Of a stretch of 64,000 nt of DNA, positions 53,902 to 64,000 are shown piece after piece (position 1 is the stretch's first letter; every line of letters begins with the position of its first letter). The stretch comes from Chaenocephalus aceratus (lineage: Eukaryota > Chordata > Actinopteri > Perciformes > Channichthyidae). The position numbers and the translations under genes are program-made. Under the pieces are notes generated by a model. That model worked only from the letters and a program-made list of their open reading frames with translations. It had not been told where the DNA came from and ran no database searches. The stretch spans positions 18,120,299 to 18,184,298 of the forward strand of contig CM043791.1 of the NCBI GenBank assembly GCA_023974075.1, in the 5' to 3' direction.

Positions 53902-54281
53902 CTATAGATCGGAAAGGAAGTCATACAAATATAATATAACTTGAATTTATTAAAATCGAGAATCGCCCTCTTAAATATTTTACAAATTAGCATTTTGTTC
54001 CTCCTGTTTCATGCTGCCAACACATTTGAAAGGATTCAGTATGTAAGACATTTTCCTTGATGAGTTCATTTTAAAAGGTTAAAAGGTACAAGGAGCCTGG
54101 AAAGCTTGTGTGTAATGAGGTTACATGTGTGAAGAAGAGAAAAGCTTGTTGTAGGAGAGAAGAGCTCTCCATCTCTCTGCACATTATTCCAGGTGAATGG
54201 CTGAGACCACGGTCGATACCATTAGACTGTCACAGCACATCAGGCGGGAACAACTGATCAGAGCCACACTGGGACCGTGTT

Positions 54282-54329
<48 letters not shown>

Positions 54330-54692
54330 TATCCACTTCTATCATGTATGTGTGTTTTTAGTTTTTAGTTCATAGCTCACTGCACTCTGTTTTCTTTAGC
54401 CTCTCTTGTTCTGTCTCCTCTGCGCTTTTGCGTGTATTTTGTGTGCGTGTTTTTGAAGTTGTGTATGCATTTTCAGTGTAGTGTGGGAATAAAAAAATAA
54501 ACAAAGCAAATAGTTCCAAAACCAAGGGTTACAGAACAGAGTTTTCAACACAAGGAGTCAGAATTCTCCTTCCTTCCAGCCACCTGAACACACACTGTTC
54601 ACTTCTGTCTGTGCGATCAACTGTGCTCGACTACTCTCTCGTTGGAAAATTGTAATTGTGTTTTTAAGTCTGTTCTGTACTCTGATATACAG
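53902..54692. other. Gap between the aldo-keto reductase and the unknown ORF
   Basis: No reductase N-terminal exon on the minus strand and no exon on the plus strand. A GT microsatellite occupies 54282-54328. Confidence 0.6.
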
Positions 54693-55276
54693 CAACAGCA
54701 TATCAATGGAGTCCATTGAAGAAAGCAGAGGCAACTCTCCTATGGCTTCAGCAACTCCACGTTCTGTTACCCCTGCTTCTACCCAGGATGGTTCAACAGT
54801 CAGCGAGAGTATTCAGAAATCCAGCAACAAAATGTCCATGGATTTCCTTGAAGGAAGCAAAGGCATCTACAGACCTATCAGGGTGTTGTTCGACACCCCC
54901 ATATATGAGCGGGCTCTGCAGGTCTGCTGGCATATCAGCTCTTACAAGACCAAGATCGCACTGGTGATTCAACTTTTGCGGCTTCAGCAGAAAGACATGA
55001 TCCCATCTGAGGTGACTGTCGATGACATGACAGATCTGCTGCGAGAAGAAAGCAAAAGCTCTCTGAGAGTGCAGCTCTGGGACTTTGAACTAGAGGACCG
55101 TGATGAAGACGTTGCAAAGCCTATTCTCAATCTGTTGTGAGAGGTGATCAACAGCATGAAAATGCGAGACATCGTGTTTGAAGCCAGAAGGCTGCTCATG
55201 TCCCCAAGTGACATCCCTGCTGGTTTTCGTCACCCACAGAGCCCAGGATGCAGCCAGACCCTGAGTCAAGAGAACT
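54693..55276 (+). pseudogene. Unrecognised coding sequence, left part, interrupted by the DIRS element
   Basis: A plausible acceptor (CTGTACTCTGATATACAG) ends at 54692. An ORF from ATG 54706 runs 144 codons to TGA (55138-55140), then stays open in the same frame to the DIRS junction. The Ser/Thr-rich start (MESIEESRGNSPMASATPRS) is followed by a region that looks folded (GIYRPIRVLFDTPIYERALQ, CWHISSYKTKIALVIQLLRL, VTVDDMTDLLREESKSSLRV, WDFELEDRDEDVAKPILNLL). After the TGA comes REVINSMKMR-like sequence. TTG TGA GAG looks like a CGA codon changed at a CpG. I do not recognise the family. The frame rejoins exactly at 62635. It may be a host gene or another element's gene. Confidence 0.5.
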
Positions 55277-55420
55277 CGCGAACCCGAGGGTGCCTGCGAG
55301 TGCGAGCTCTGACTTGTACGGGCCCCACAGCAATTGCTTCCACAAAACAGTGTGAGAGCCGTTGCTTAGTAACAGGCTTGCCCTTGTAAGGGATAGCCCA
55401 GGACACAGGGGGCTTGGTCA

Positions 55421-57216
55421 TTATGGCAAAGCACCCCCGATTATGGTACCGCTCACGGGCCAGGCCCATAGAGCCATGCGCTCTGGGTGTGGGTGAAAGA
55501 TTGCCACCCCCGCTTGGGACAGTATGTCCCTGCGTAGTGGGAGCTGCCATGGCTGCCCGCACAGCAGCTGATATATCTCCGCTAGCCAGTACATAGCTGG
55601 CCAGTGTGGAGCTATCAGAATAAGTGTGTGGCGTTGCTCTCTCACTCTGGCCAGAGTTGGAGGTATCAGAGCCAGGGGTGGAAAAGCGTACAGAAGGCCC
55701 GGGGGCCAATCGTGCGCGAGTGCATCCACGCCTAACGGTGCATTCAGATCCCACATCGAAAAGAACAGCTGACACTGAGCGTTGTCTTTCGATGCGAACA
55801 GATCCACCGCGGCTCTGCCGTAACGCACCCACAGCTGGCTCACAATCCTTGGATGTAGAGTCCAGTCTGCCTAAAGTGGTGCACCTCTGGACAGCAGATC
55901 TGCCCCGAGGTTCATCACTCCCGGTACGTGCGTCGCTCTCAGAGAGAGGAGACGTCTACCGCTCCATAGGATAAGTTTGCGCGCCAGTGTGTGTAACTGG
56001 AGAGAACGCAAACCCCCTTGGCGGTTAATATACGATATTGTGGTCGTATTGTCTGTCCTCACGAGGACGTGATGTCCCCTGAGAAAAGGCAGAAAGCGTC
56101 TCAGGGTGAGAAACACCGCTAAAAGCTCCAGGTAATTTATGTGCGCCCGCTGGAGGTCTCTGCTCCAGAGACCCCTCACCGGGCGACCTTCATAAATACC
56201 TCCCCAACCTGTCAGACATGCGTCCGTGGTGACCACTTTCCGTGAAAGGACAGCACCCATAGGCACACCTCGTACTAGAAAAGTCGGGTGCAGCCAGTGG
56301 CGCAGTGCCGTTACGCATTTCACAGTAACCATCACTTTAGTTTTAGGGCGGCCACCCAGCGCTGAAACTCCCTCATGTGTAAGCGTCCCAGTCGTACGAC
56401 CAGGATGGCTGACGCCATGAGCCCCAGCAATCGCAAGCATGTTCTGAAGAGAACATGTTTGCACAGCTGGAAAAGAGCGAGACAAGCTCTGAAAGCTTTC
56501 ACTATTTCCGCTGACAAGCGAGCTGAAAAGGGCACCGAGTTCAGGTGTAACCCTAGGAAGAGTATAGTCTGTGCGGGGCACAACATGCTCTTCTCTGTAT
56601 TTATTATGAACCCCAGGTTGAGCAGGTGCTTTACGAGGACATTTGTCTGCGTAACAGCCTCCTGCTCCGACTGTGCGAGAAGCAGCCAGTCGTCCAGGTA
56701 GGTCGCCAGGCGAATGCCCTGTTGTCTCAACGGGGCATTCGCGGCTTCCGTACACCATACAAACACCCTTGGACTGAGAGACAGGCCGAAGGGGAGTACT
56801 CTGTATTCATAACAGATCCCCTGAAATGCGAATCTCAGATATTTCCTGTGTGGGTAATATACTGGGATGTGAAAATACGCATCTTTCAGGTCGACTGATG
56901 TAAACCAATCATCTTTTCGCACAAGCCGCAGCAGAGATGTGTGAGTGAGCATTCTGAACTTATATCTTTTTAGATATTTGTTCAGAGCCCTTAAATCAAG
57001 TATTGGCCGAATTCCGTTCCCTCCCCGTTTGGGAACGAGGAAGTACTTGGAATAGAAGCCGCCCTGACTCTGCTCGGCGGGTACAATAGATAAAGCCCTC
57101 TTTTCTAGGAGTGAGAGAATCTCTTTCTCCAGAATGTGGGCTGACTCTCCTCGGGCCTGCGAGGAGAGTCGCATTTCAGGGGATCTGGAGCTAGCCTCCA
57201 ATGCAGATTGCTTCAC
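55421..57216 (-). pseudogene. DIRS reverse transcriptase / RNase H / connection domain, broken
   Basis: RT motifs: GGFYSKYFLVPKRGG, IRPILDLRALNKYLKRYKFR, FTSVDLKDAYFHIPV, YRVLPFGLSLSPRVF and the catalytic block LATYLDDWLLLAQS. A frameshift near 56340 leads into RNase H: VVTTDACLTGWGGIYEG, INYLELLAVFLTLRRF, VLVRTDNTTTISYINRQGG, THVPGVMNLGADLLSR. After a stop at 55871 the same frame continues into VDLFASKDNAQCQLFF, LYAFPPLALIPPTLARVREQ and PWQLPLRRDILSQAG. The left edge of this gene is cut by the nested LINE: the upstream piece GYRLQFAVTPPRFSGILHS lies at about 60060-59960. Confidence 0.85.
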
Positions 57217-57224
57217 CCTGTAAC

Positions 57225-59955
57225 AAGCTACGCTAGCTTTGAGTTACAGCTGTTTGAACTGAATCCGGCCTCGCCTGTGCTCTGCGCTGTTGTATATCGT
57301 CCGCCAAAATGCAATAAGGACTTCATAAATGACTTTTCTGACTTTCTGTCCGGGATCATGGTGAAATATGATCGTGTTTTGATCTCCGGAGATTTTAATG
57401 TGCATGTGTGTTGCGAGTCAAAACCCCTGGTTAGGGACTTTTTAAATCTCCTCGATTCTTTTGGTCTAGTTCAGTCCGTGGCTGGCCCAACACACGAAAA
57501 AGGACACATTTTAGATTTAGTATTATCGTTCGGACTATCTGTATTTGTGGATGAAATCTGTGAAGCAACAGGTATCTCAGACCATTTACCTGTTGTGTTT
57601 ACAACCTCGATCCCTAGCGCAGGGCTCGAGTCGTGAGCCCCTGCACGTCGTCTGCGTTTAATTAACCCATTGACGGCCTCACAGTTTTCTGATGTTTTTA
57701 ATGCTTCTCTGATCTGTAAATTAGAGATGAACTGTGCTTTTAGTGCTGATGAGCTTATCTCTATGTTTGACTCGACATGTACACAAATACTTGACTCTGT
57801 TGCTCCGTTTACGCTTAGACGCACCAAAGTTCTCCCACAGCCGTGGCTCAGTGACTGTACTCGTGCTCTCAGACGCGCTTGCAGGCGTGCAGAGAGAAAA
57901 GTGGAAGAAGGATGGACTCCATGTCTCCTTGGAAATCCTTCGTGCTTGCCTTTCTGACTACCAGACGGCAGTCAAAGCAGCCAAGACAGAGCACATTTCT
58001 CTGTTAATCTCTAAGAACAGCCACAAACCTCAGGTTCTTTTTAATGTCCTCAACTCGATCATTAATCCCTGTGATGTTTCTCCAATTGTACCATCGACTA
58101 CTCTCTGTGATAAGTTTCTGTCATTTTTTATTGAAAAAGTATCTGCTCTTAGGCTAGCCCACACTAGTGCTAACCCAGATTCTGCCCCTCTTCTGTGCGC
58201 TGCTGTCCTCGACCACTTTGAGCCTGTATCCCTCTCTTCTCTCTCAGATGTTGTCAAGCACCTGCGGCCGACAAACTGCACCTCAGACAGCATTCCCTCT
58301 CGCCTTCTCAGAGACGTTTTCGATTCAGTTGGAGCAAGTATTTTATTACTTATAAACACCTCTCTCAGCTCAGGATGTGTCCCAGCTGCCTTCAAACATG
58401 CTGTGGTCAAGCCACTGCTAAAAAAGAAAAATCTCGACCCCTCCATTCTTGCAAATTTTAGGCCCATCTCCCAGCTACCGTTTTTATCTAAAGCGCTGGA
58501 GCGAGTAGTCTACGCCCAGCTGCAGTCTTTTTTAACCACGCATGGCATCCATGAAAAGTTTCAGTCTGGTTTCAAACCAATGCACAGCACTGAAACAGCC
58601 CTTTTAAGAGTTTTTAATGATCTCCTCCTAGCCGCCGACTCAGGTAGCCCAGCTGTCCTGGTGCTGTTGGACCTGACAGCGGCCTTCGATACCGTGGACC
58701 ACAGCATTCTGTTGTCGCGGCTCGAACAGTCCGCAGGCATCACAGGCTCTGCTCTGGCATGGTTCAGGTCCTACCTAACAGACCGTAGCCTTTCAGTGCA
58801 GCTGGGTGCCTTCTCCTCTGCAAAAGCCCCCCTTACCTGTGGGGTTCCCCAAGGTTCTATTCTGGGCCCCATCCTTTTCCTATTATATATACTGCCCCTA
58901 GGTGCAATTCTCTCCAAGCACAACATCCCCTTCCACTGCTACGCTGATGACGTTCAGATATATCTACCTCTCAATGCTAATGCCAACTCCTTACAGCAAT
59001 TGATGGACTGCTTGGCTGAAATTAAATCCTGGCTGAGCCAAAACTTCCTCACCCTCAACGAGAGCAAGACCGAGGTAATTTTTTTTGGACCCCAACCTCC
59101 GGCCTCCCAGGTTGACATTCTTGGCTCCCTGAGTAAAAACATCCTCCCCGCTGTAACGAACCTTGGAGTAACCTTCAATAGCACTTTTAAATTCGATAAA
59201 CAGGTCAGCAGCGTAGTCAAAACCTGCTTTTTTAAATTACGACTATTGGCTAAGACCAAGTCGTTTTTATCTTTTAAAGACTTAGAGAGGGTAATTAACG
59301 CTTTTGTGACATCGCGACTGGACTACTGCAACGCTTTGTATGTGGGCATGGATCAGGCATCCATAAAACGCCTGCAGCTAGTACAGAACGCAGCTGCACG
59401 TCTCCTGACTGGCCACAAAAGGCGTGACCACATTACCCCCATTCTGGCCTCACTTCACTGGCTTCCAGTTCGGTTCCGAATAGATTTTAAACTCCTTTTA
59501 TTTGTTTTTAAGGCCCTAAACGGGCTGGCTCCGGCTTATATAGCTGACTTAATCCAGCGATACACCCCAGCCAGAGCTCTAAGGTCTGCCGACCAAATGC
59601 TGCTGGTAGTGCCGAAAACCAGGCTAAAAACTAGAGGGCACCGAGCCTTCGCAGCAGCTGGTCCCAGGCTCTGGAACACTCTGCCCTTACCTGTGAGGTC
59701 GGCCCAGACACTAGGGGCTTTTAAATCCTCTCTAAAAACTCACTTTTTCTCTCTGGCCTTTTAAAAGTGAGCAGAGCATGACATTTTTCATTTTGTATTT
59801 TAACTGTGTCTGCCTTTATATTTGTTGTTTTTAATTTAAATGCTACAAATTGCAATATGTTTCCGTATATTTTTTATTCATGTACAGCACTTTGGCGCCA
59901 CCGAAAGTTGTTTTAAAATGTGCTTTATAAATAAACTTGATTTGATTTGATTTGC
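57225..59955 (+). mobile_element. L2-like LINE, 5'-truncated, inserted in the DIRS
   Basis: Endonuclease second half at 57225-57633 (AVVYRPPKCN, LISGDFNVH, GISDHLPVVF), then a TGA at 57634, then a frame shift in an A-run near 57898, then a long open RT frame to TAA at 59762. RT motifs: FRPISQLPFLSKALERVVYA, FQSGFKPMHSTETALLRVFN, LLDLTAAFDTVDHSIL, GVPQGSILGPILFLLYILPL and the catalytic CYADDVQIYLPL. The 3' end is AATAAACTTGATTTGATTTG, a short tandem tail typical of L2-type fish LINEs. A TCTGCA(C/T)T-like sequence near both edges may be its target duplication. One stop and one frameshift suggest a fairly young but inactive copy. Confidence 0.87.
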
Positions 59956-60479
59956 GAGTGCAGAATGCCCGAGAAGCGAGGAGGGGTGACAGCGAATTGG
60001 AGTCTGTAGCCCCGTGTTACTGTCTTGAAAACCTCCAAAACCCAAGCAGATGATGTGAGCATCTTCCACTGCGTGCTCCTTAGAGCCAGTGAGGATGTCA
60101 CATCTCCTCCTCTCTGAGTCTCTATTTGTAGTGTTATGGGGCCCTCTAGTGTCTAAACACAGTGGTGCCCCTTATCGACAATACCCAATCGACAATACGG
60201 TGGTGCCTTCACAGACCCGTCAGTAATCCGCCTTTTGAGAGATGCCGTAGCAGCTCTCAGAAGGGGAACAATTGACGGGCTGTTTATTGGCTTTATTGAT
60301 TTTCTTTTCATTTTTTTGAGCTGCGCCCTCGGCCTGAAGCCTGGATGCGTCAGCGGAAAATGTTTTATGACAGAAGGATCAACCAATGTGTGACATGTGT
60401 TTGTGCAGACTTGAGGATGGTGTTTAGGCATCTCTCGAGGCGGCGGGAACACATTCACGGAGGGGAGAAGGAGGGGCTG
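59956..60479 (-). other. DIRS segment between gag and RT
   Basis: Minus-strand frames give fragments of the DIRS polyprotein linker (FKTVTRGYRLQFAVTPPRFS near the LINE edge). No intact ORF. Confidence 0.6.
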
Positions 60480-62077
60480 TCACGCCGCTCGCTTCTTCTT
60501 CGTCGACTGCTGGCCGAAATTCTGGGTTGGCTGAGCCTGAGCTGCAGCCGGAACTGGAGAATTTCTAGGCCAGCTTGCCCTTGTCTCCAGCCTGAGCTGG
60601 GGACTCGGGGTGGGCTGCGACCTCCTCTGCGTCTTCGGTGCTTTAAACCGAGTAGAGTTCGAGGCAGCTTGGGCAGAGGACTGCTGCTGCGAGAGCAGCG
60701 GCTGGACCCTCCGAGGGAGGCAGAGGTGGAGGGCCTCGTCCTCCCTCTTCTTCGTCTCACACCTCCTTTGCATGGAGGCGAGAGCAGAGCCGAAAATTCC
60801 CTCGGGAACGATGGGAATATCCAGCACATCCTCCTTTTCCCGGTCTGGGAGAGAGGTGAGGTTGAGCCATCTCGCTCTTTCCTGCACCACCATGATCCCA
60901 ATTACCTTGCCCGTGGCCTGGACGGCGCAGCGTTGGACACAGAGACAAATGTCCGTGACCGCTGCCATCTCGTCCAGAGTGGCTGCCCCCGGGTTACCCG
61001 ACAGGTCCTCGCAGAGCTCCGCTTGGTAGGCGGTTAACAGCGAGGACACATTCAGGGCCCTGGCGGACAACGCTGCAGCTTTGTAGGACTTTTCAGTCAT
61101 TGCTGACTGAAAGCGGTCCGACTTTGCTGGCAGCGTGGGGTTCCTGCTTGGTGACGGGCCCACCTTTGGTAGAAGGTGAGCCCCTACCAGCGGTTCCATG
61201 GGTGGCATGCGGAGCAGGCCGAGCTTCTCCATTCCGTCACAGTCTAGGGAGGAGGCACCCTGGATTGGGACCTTGTTGCTGAAGGGCCGGTCTCTCCACG
61301 AGACCGACACCTCATCCAACATCTCCGGGAAGACCGGAAGGAGTGGTCTCTTTTTCCCCGCTGCTTGGGGAAGATGTTTTCCCTCGTAGCGGGACCTGGA
61401 GGTCTCCTTGGCCATTTCGGGCCACGGGACGTTGAGTCTGGCCGCAGCGCGTTTACACACAGCCTGCAGGTCCATGCTCAGACCGGGTGAAGCTGGTGTG
61501 CTATCGCCCGGGCTTTGCAGCCTGAGCCGGTGACATGAAGGTGTCCTCTTCCTGTTCATCCGATTCGGACAGGAGGAACGCCAAGGCGTCCTCTTCTTCG
61601 TCCTCCTCGTAGTCCAGCCCGAGGACATCCTCCGCGGGTGAGACCATGGTGAGGTCTAACCGGGAGCCCCCAGCTTGGTGTCTTGTCGTCACCGGGTCCC
61701 GGCCTGCCAGGGCGCAGGATTCCGGTTCTATAGCCATCGCAGATAGTGAGCCGTGGGTCCGTGGACATGGGAGGGTCCTGTTCCGACAGGCTAGCTTGTC
61801 TCGCTAGCCGTCGGCGGAGGCTCTTGACTGTGAAGCGGACACAATGTCCGCATGAGCCGGGGTTGTCGATAGCGCCTCGGGCGTGTTCCAGCCCGAGGCA
61901 GGACGAACAGACCTGGTGTGTGTCTGTGCCCGAGATCTTCAACCCGCAGCCGCAGAGTCGAGCCACCGAGTCCCTGACTCCTCTGGTGTGAGGGAGAGGG
62001 GTGTCCATCTTGGTCGCCTCGTGGCGTGGAGAGGGCCCGCTCTCGACAGGTGGGACGGGAGAAAAATATATTACCAC
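60480..62077 (-). pseudogene. DIRS Gag-like protein, frameshifted
   Basis: The N-terminal frame (62077-about 61740) has the Cys-rich motif typical of DIRS Gag: HQVCSSCLGLEHARGAI, then CGHCVRF. A second frame carries an acidic stretch (DVLGLDYEEDEEEDALAFLL, ending at a stop at 61501). A third frame (about 61500-60480) carries LSMDLQAVCKRAAARLNVPW, PIQGASSLDCDGMEKLGL and a Gln/Pro/Ser-rich tail. Two frame changes make it non-functional as written. Confidence 0.8.
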
Positions 62078-62634
62078 CTTGTCCTTAATCCGGAGAAAAG
62101 GACGGTGTGGGTCTTTTATTCCCGGAGAATACTGACTGGTGTGACAGTATGCTCCTTTAATCCTTTCTTCCTCCGTGTAGAAGAGAAAAGAAAAAACTTC
62201 CTCGCTACCGTGGTGTCGGTAGAGAGGGAGCGAGCTAGCAACAGGTGTGCTGCTAGCTTGAAAAATCGGACCTACCTTACTTTCTCGGGTAAGAGAAGGG
62301 CGAGGTTGATTTTAAATACTAACAGCGTTAGTATTACCGTCTCCCTGCGAAGCAGAAGGAGTAGCCGGCGAGCGCCCGTCGACCGAAATGGGTATTTGGG
62401 TTCAGTCTGTGGACAGTGAAGCTTGCCCGGCTACTGTAGAGATGTGCTCTGAAGCGAGAAGAGGTGTTTGAATGACGCATGCGTCGTGGCGCAAGCTACT
62501 TATAGGGGGTGATTTCCCTGACGCTGACGTCAAGATCACCAGCCAATCAGGATTGGCGTAATGAGATTGATGCTTCTGTTTGCTCCGCGATGAGGCGCAT
62601 CCCATAGTGAGACATCGAACGGAGTGTTATGAAT

Positions 62635-62927
62635 GAGAACTACAGCCAGCTAGCAGATGTAGTGGATGGTGCAGAGACCATTCACACCCTGGCTGGAGAT
62701 CTGAATGAGGAGCTTGGTCTGGAGCTCAGTGGAGAACAAGGCCCTGCTGTGACTCTGGCTCTTCCAACCCCACATGATGGACCTGTTGTCATGACTGCAG
62801 CGCAGGATGAACAGACAATCAGGAAGCATGAGGTCAAAAGGAAGAGACGAGTCCAGCCCTTCTTGGTTCAGAAACAGTCTGATGCTGCTGCCTGCCTGAA
62901 GATGCAGACTGTGAATGTTATAACACA
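62635..62927 (+). pseudogene. Unrecognised coding sequence, right part
   Basis: Continues the frame of the left part from the shared [46 protein letters not shown], then a basic segment [19 protein letters not shown]. It runs into the CA/TA microsatellite after about 97 codons, with no clear splice donor or stop before the repeat. AATAAA at 63768-63773 could end its transcript. Family unknown; the basic run could be a nuclear localisation signal. Confidence 0.45.
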
Positions 62928-62929
62928 TA

Positions 62930-63712
62930 TAATATACACGTGTAATACACATATATATACATACACACATATAGATAATACACACATAATATATACACAT
63001 ATATATATATATACACACACATATATAGACATACACATATATATACACACACACATATATAACACATATATATACACATATATAATACATATACACACAT
63101 ATATATATACACATACATATATTATATACACATATATACACATACATATATATACACATACATATATATACACATACATATATATACACACATATATACA
63201 CATACATATATATAGATATAACACACACATATATATATATACATATATGTGTACACATATATATATACATATATACACGTGTATATATACACATATATAT
63301 ACATATACACGTGTATATATGTGTATATACATATATGTGATATATACACATATATACACGTGTATATATATGTGTATATAACACACACACGTGTATATAT
63401 GTGTATATATACACATATATATATGTATATATACATATATACACATGTATATATGTGTATATACATATATATATATGTGTATATACACATATATACACAC
63501 GTGTATATATATACACACATATATATACACATATATATACAGACATATATATATATACACACATATACACACATATATATACAGACATATATATATACAC
63601 ACACATATATATATACACACACACATATATACACACACACATATATACACACATATATACAACATATATACACACATATATACATATATACACACATATA
63701 TATAGCATCAAA
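62930..63712. repeat. ~780-bp compound (AC)n/(AT)n tract, almost purely alternating purine-pyrimidine
   Basis: Blocks of ACACAC and ATATAT alternate throughout, with GTGTAT stretches from about 63250 that complement the left part, so the tract can also pair with itself. The long ORFs over it on both strands (Tyr/Ile/His/Thr or Tyr/Ile/Cys/Val repeats) are artefacts. Confidence 0.95.
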
Positions 63713-64000
63713 TTGCAACTAATCTATCTACTGTCACTTTTCACATTGAACATGTGCTCTGTTATTAAATAAACTAAACACTTTCATTTGAAGTTGTGAA
63801 TGTAGTGTTTTTGACACTGATGCATTCATCAATAACCATAATCCACAGCTCCTCTCTGCTCCAGAGGATTAAAAAAAAAAAATCACAACTCTGGAGGAGC
63901 TATAACCGAGGATACACTGATGGGTCCTCCGCGGATACATTTCCGGGAACAGAGATGTTTCAAAGAGTCGTGACGCACGGCCGGACTTATCTCAGCCAAT
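63713..64000. other. Right end of the window
   Basis: AATAAA at 63768-63773 is a possible polyadenylation signal for the unknown ORF. A hairpin (CTCCTCTCTGCTCCAGAG / CTCTGGAGGAG around an A-run) spans about 63848-63900. The last 100 bp is G/C-richer with no recognised feature. Confidence 0.5.

Larger units (their letters stand above)
55277..62634 (-). mobile_element. DIRS-type tyrosine-recombinase retrotransposon, defective, with a LINE inside
   Basis: Read on the minus strand: 5' terminal region (62634 to about 62080), gag (62077-60480), linker (to 59956), a nested LINE (57225-59955), RT and RNase H (57224-55871), connection region (55843-55421), and only the end of the recombinase (PVTKQRLSHCFVEAI at about 55390-55330). 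Most of the tyrosine recombinase and the 3' terminal repeats are missing. A 7-bp direct repeat GAGAACT (55270-55276 and 62635-62641) flanks the insert, although DIRS elements integrate by recombination and normally make no target duplication. Confidence 0.88.

Noticed and set aside
55138..55140. Selenocysteine codon in the unknown ORF
   Set aside because: No SECIS-like element or selenoprotein family was recognised, and a CpG-type CGA to TGA change explains it more simply.
62629..63381. 250-residue protein continuing into the CA/TA tract
   Set aside because: Only the first ~97 codons look protein-like; the remainder is microsatellite translation.

Overview
This is vertebrate, almost certainly teleost, nuclear DNA: multi-exon genes with GT-AG introns, many long CA and GACA microsatellites, and a fish-type transposon load (hAT, Tc1/mariner, Harbinger, L2-like LINE, DIRS, ERV). 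A spiny-rayed (percomorph-type) fish is my best guess; the species cannot be read from the sequence.

Four host genes are supported. (1) cacna1d, minus strand, 11053-14659: only the first three coding exons are present, and the rest lies left of the window. (2) dcp1a, plus strand, 16528-24415: nine coding exons. (3) tkt (transketolase), plus strand, 28212-44993: fourteen coding exons. (4) An aldo-keto reductase, minus strand, 51240-53901: five exons of the C-terminal two thirds. The order cacna1d / dcp1a / tkt with these orientations matches human 3p21.1 (TKT-DCP1A-CACNA1D), which supports the assignments. A fifth coding stretch of unknown identity (54706-55276 and 62635-62927, plus strand) is split by a 7.4-kb DIRS element. 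Removing the insert at a 7-bp direct repeat rejoins the reading frame.

Layout. 1-3.3 kb: end of an endogenous retrovirus (env TM ORF plus 3' LTR), then a LINE fragment split by a 699-bp inverted-repeat element. 3.3-11 kb: cacna1d intron with microsatellites. 11-14.7 kb: cacna1d exons. 16.5-26.2 kb: dcp1a, with hAT elements in two introns. 28.2-45.6 kb: tkt; intron 4 holds a three-level transposon nest, and introns 9 and 13 hold further inverted-repeat elements. 45.6-51.2 kb: intergenic, with a degenerate satellite, a 1.56-kb hAT and an 835-bp palindromic Tc1-derived element. 51.2-53.9 kb: aldo-keto reductase. 54.7-62.9 kb: the unknown ORF, the DIRS inside it and an L2-like LINE inside the DIRS. 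62.9-63.7 kb: a ~780-bp alternating purine-pyrimidine tract.

Several local defects were found while placing exons: five apparent single-base insertions in tkt exon 1, a GG in place of the AG acceptor of dcp1a exon 4, and a frame break in dcp1a exon 7. They may be uncorrected long-read errors or real lesions. I found no undescribed molecular system. The most informative unexplained items are the split unknown ORF, the TSD-flanked DIRS and the Tc1-derived palindromes carrying telomere-like repeats.
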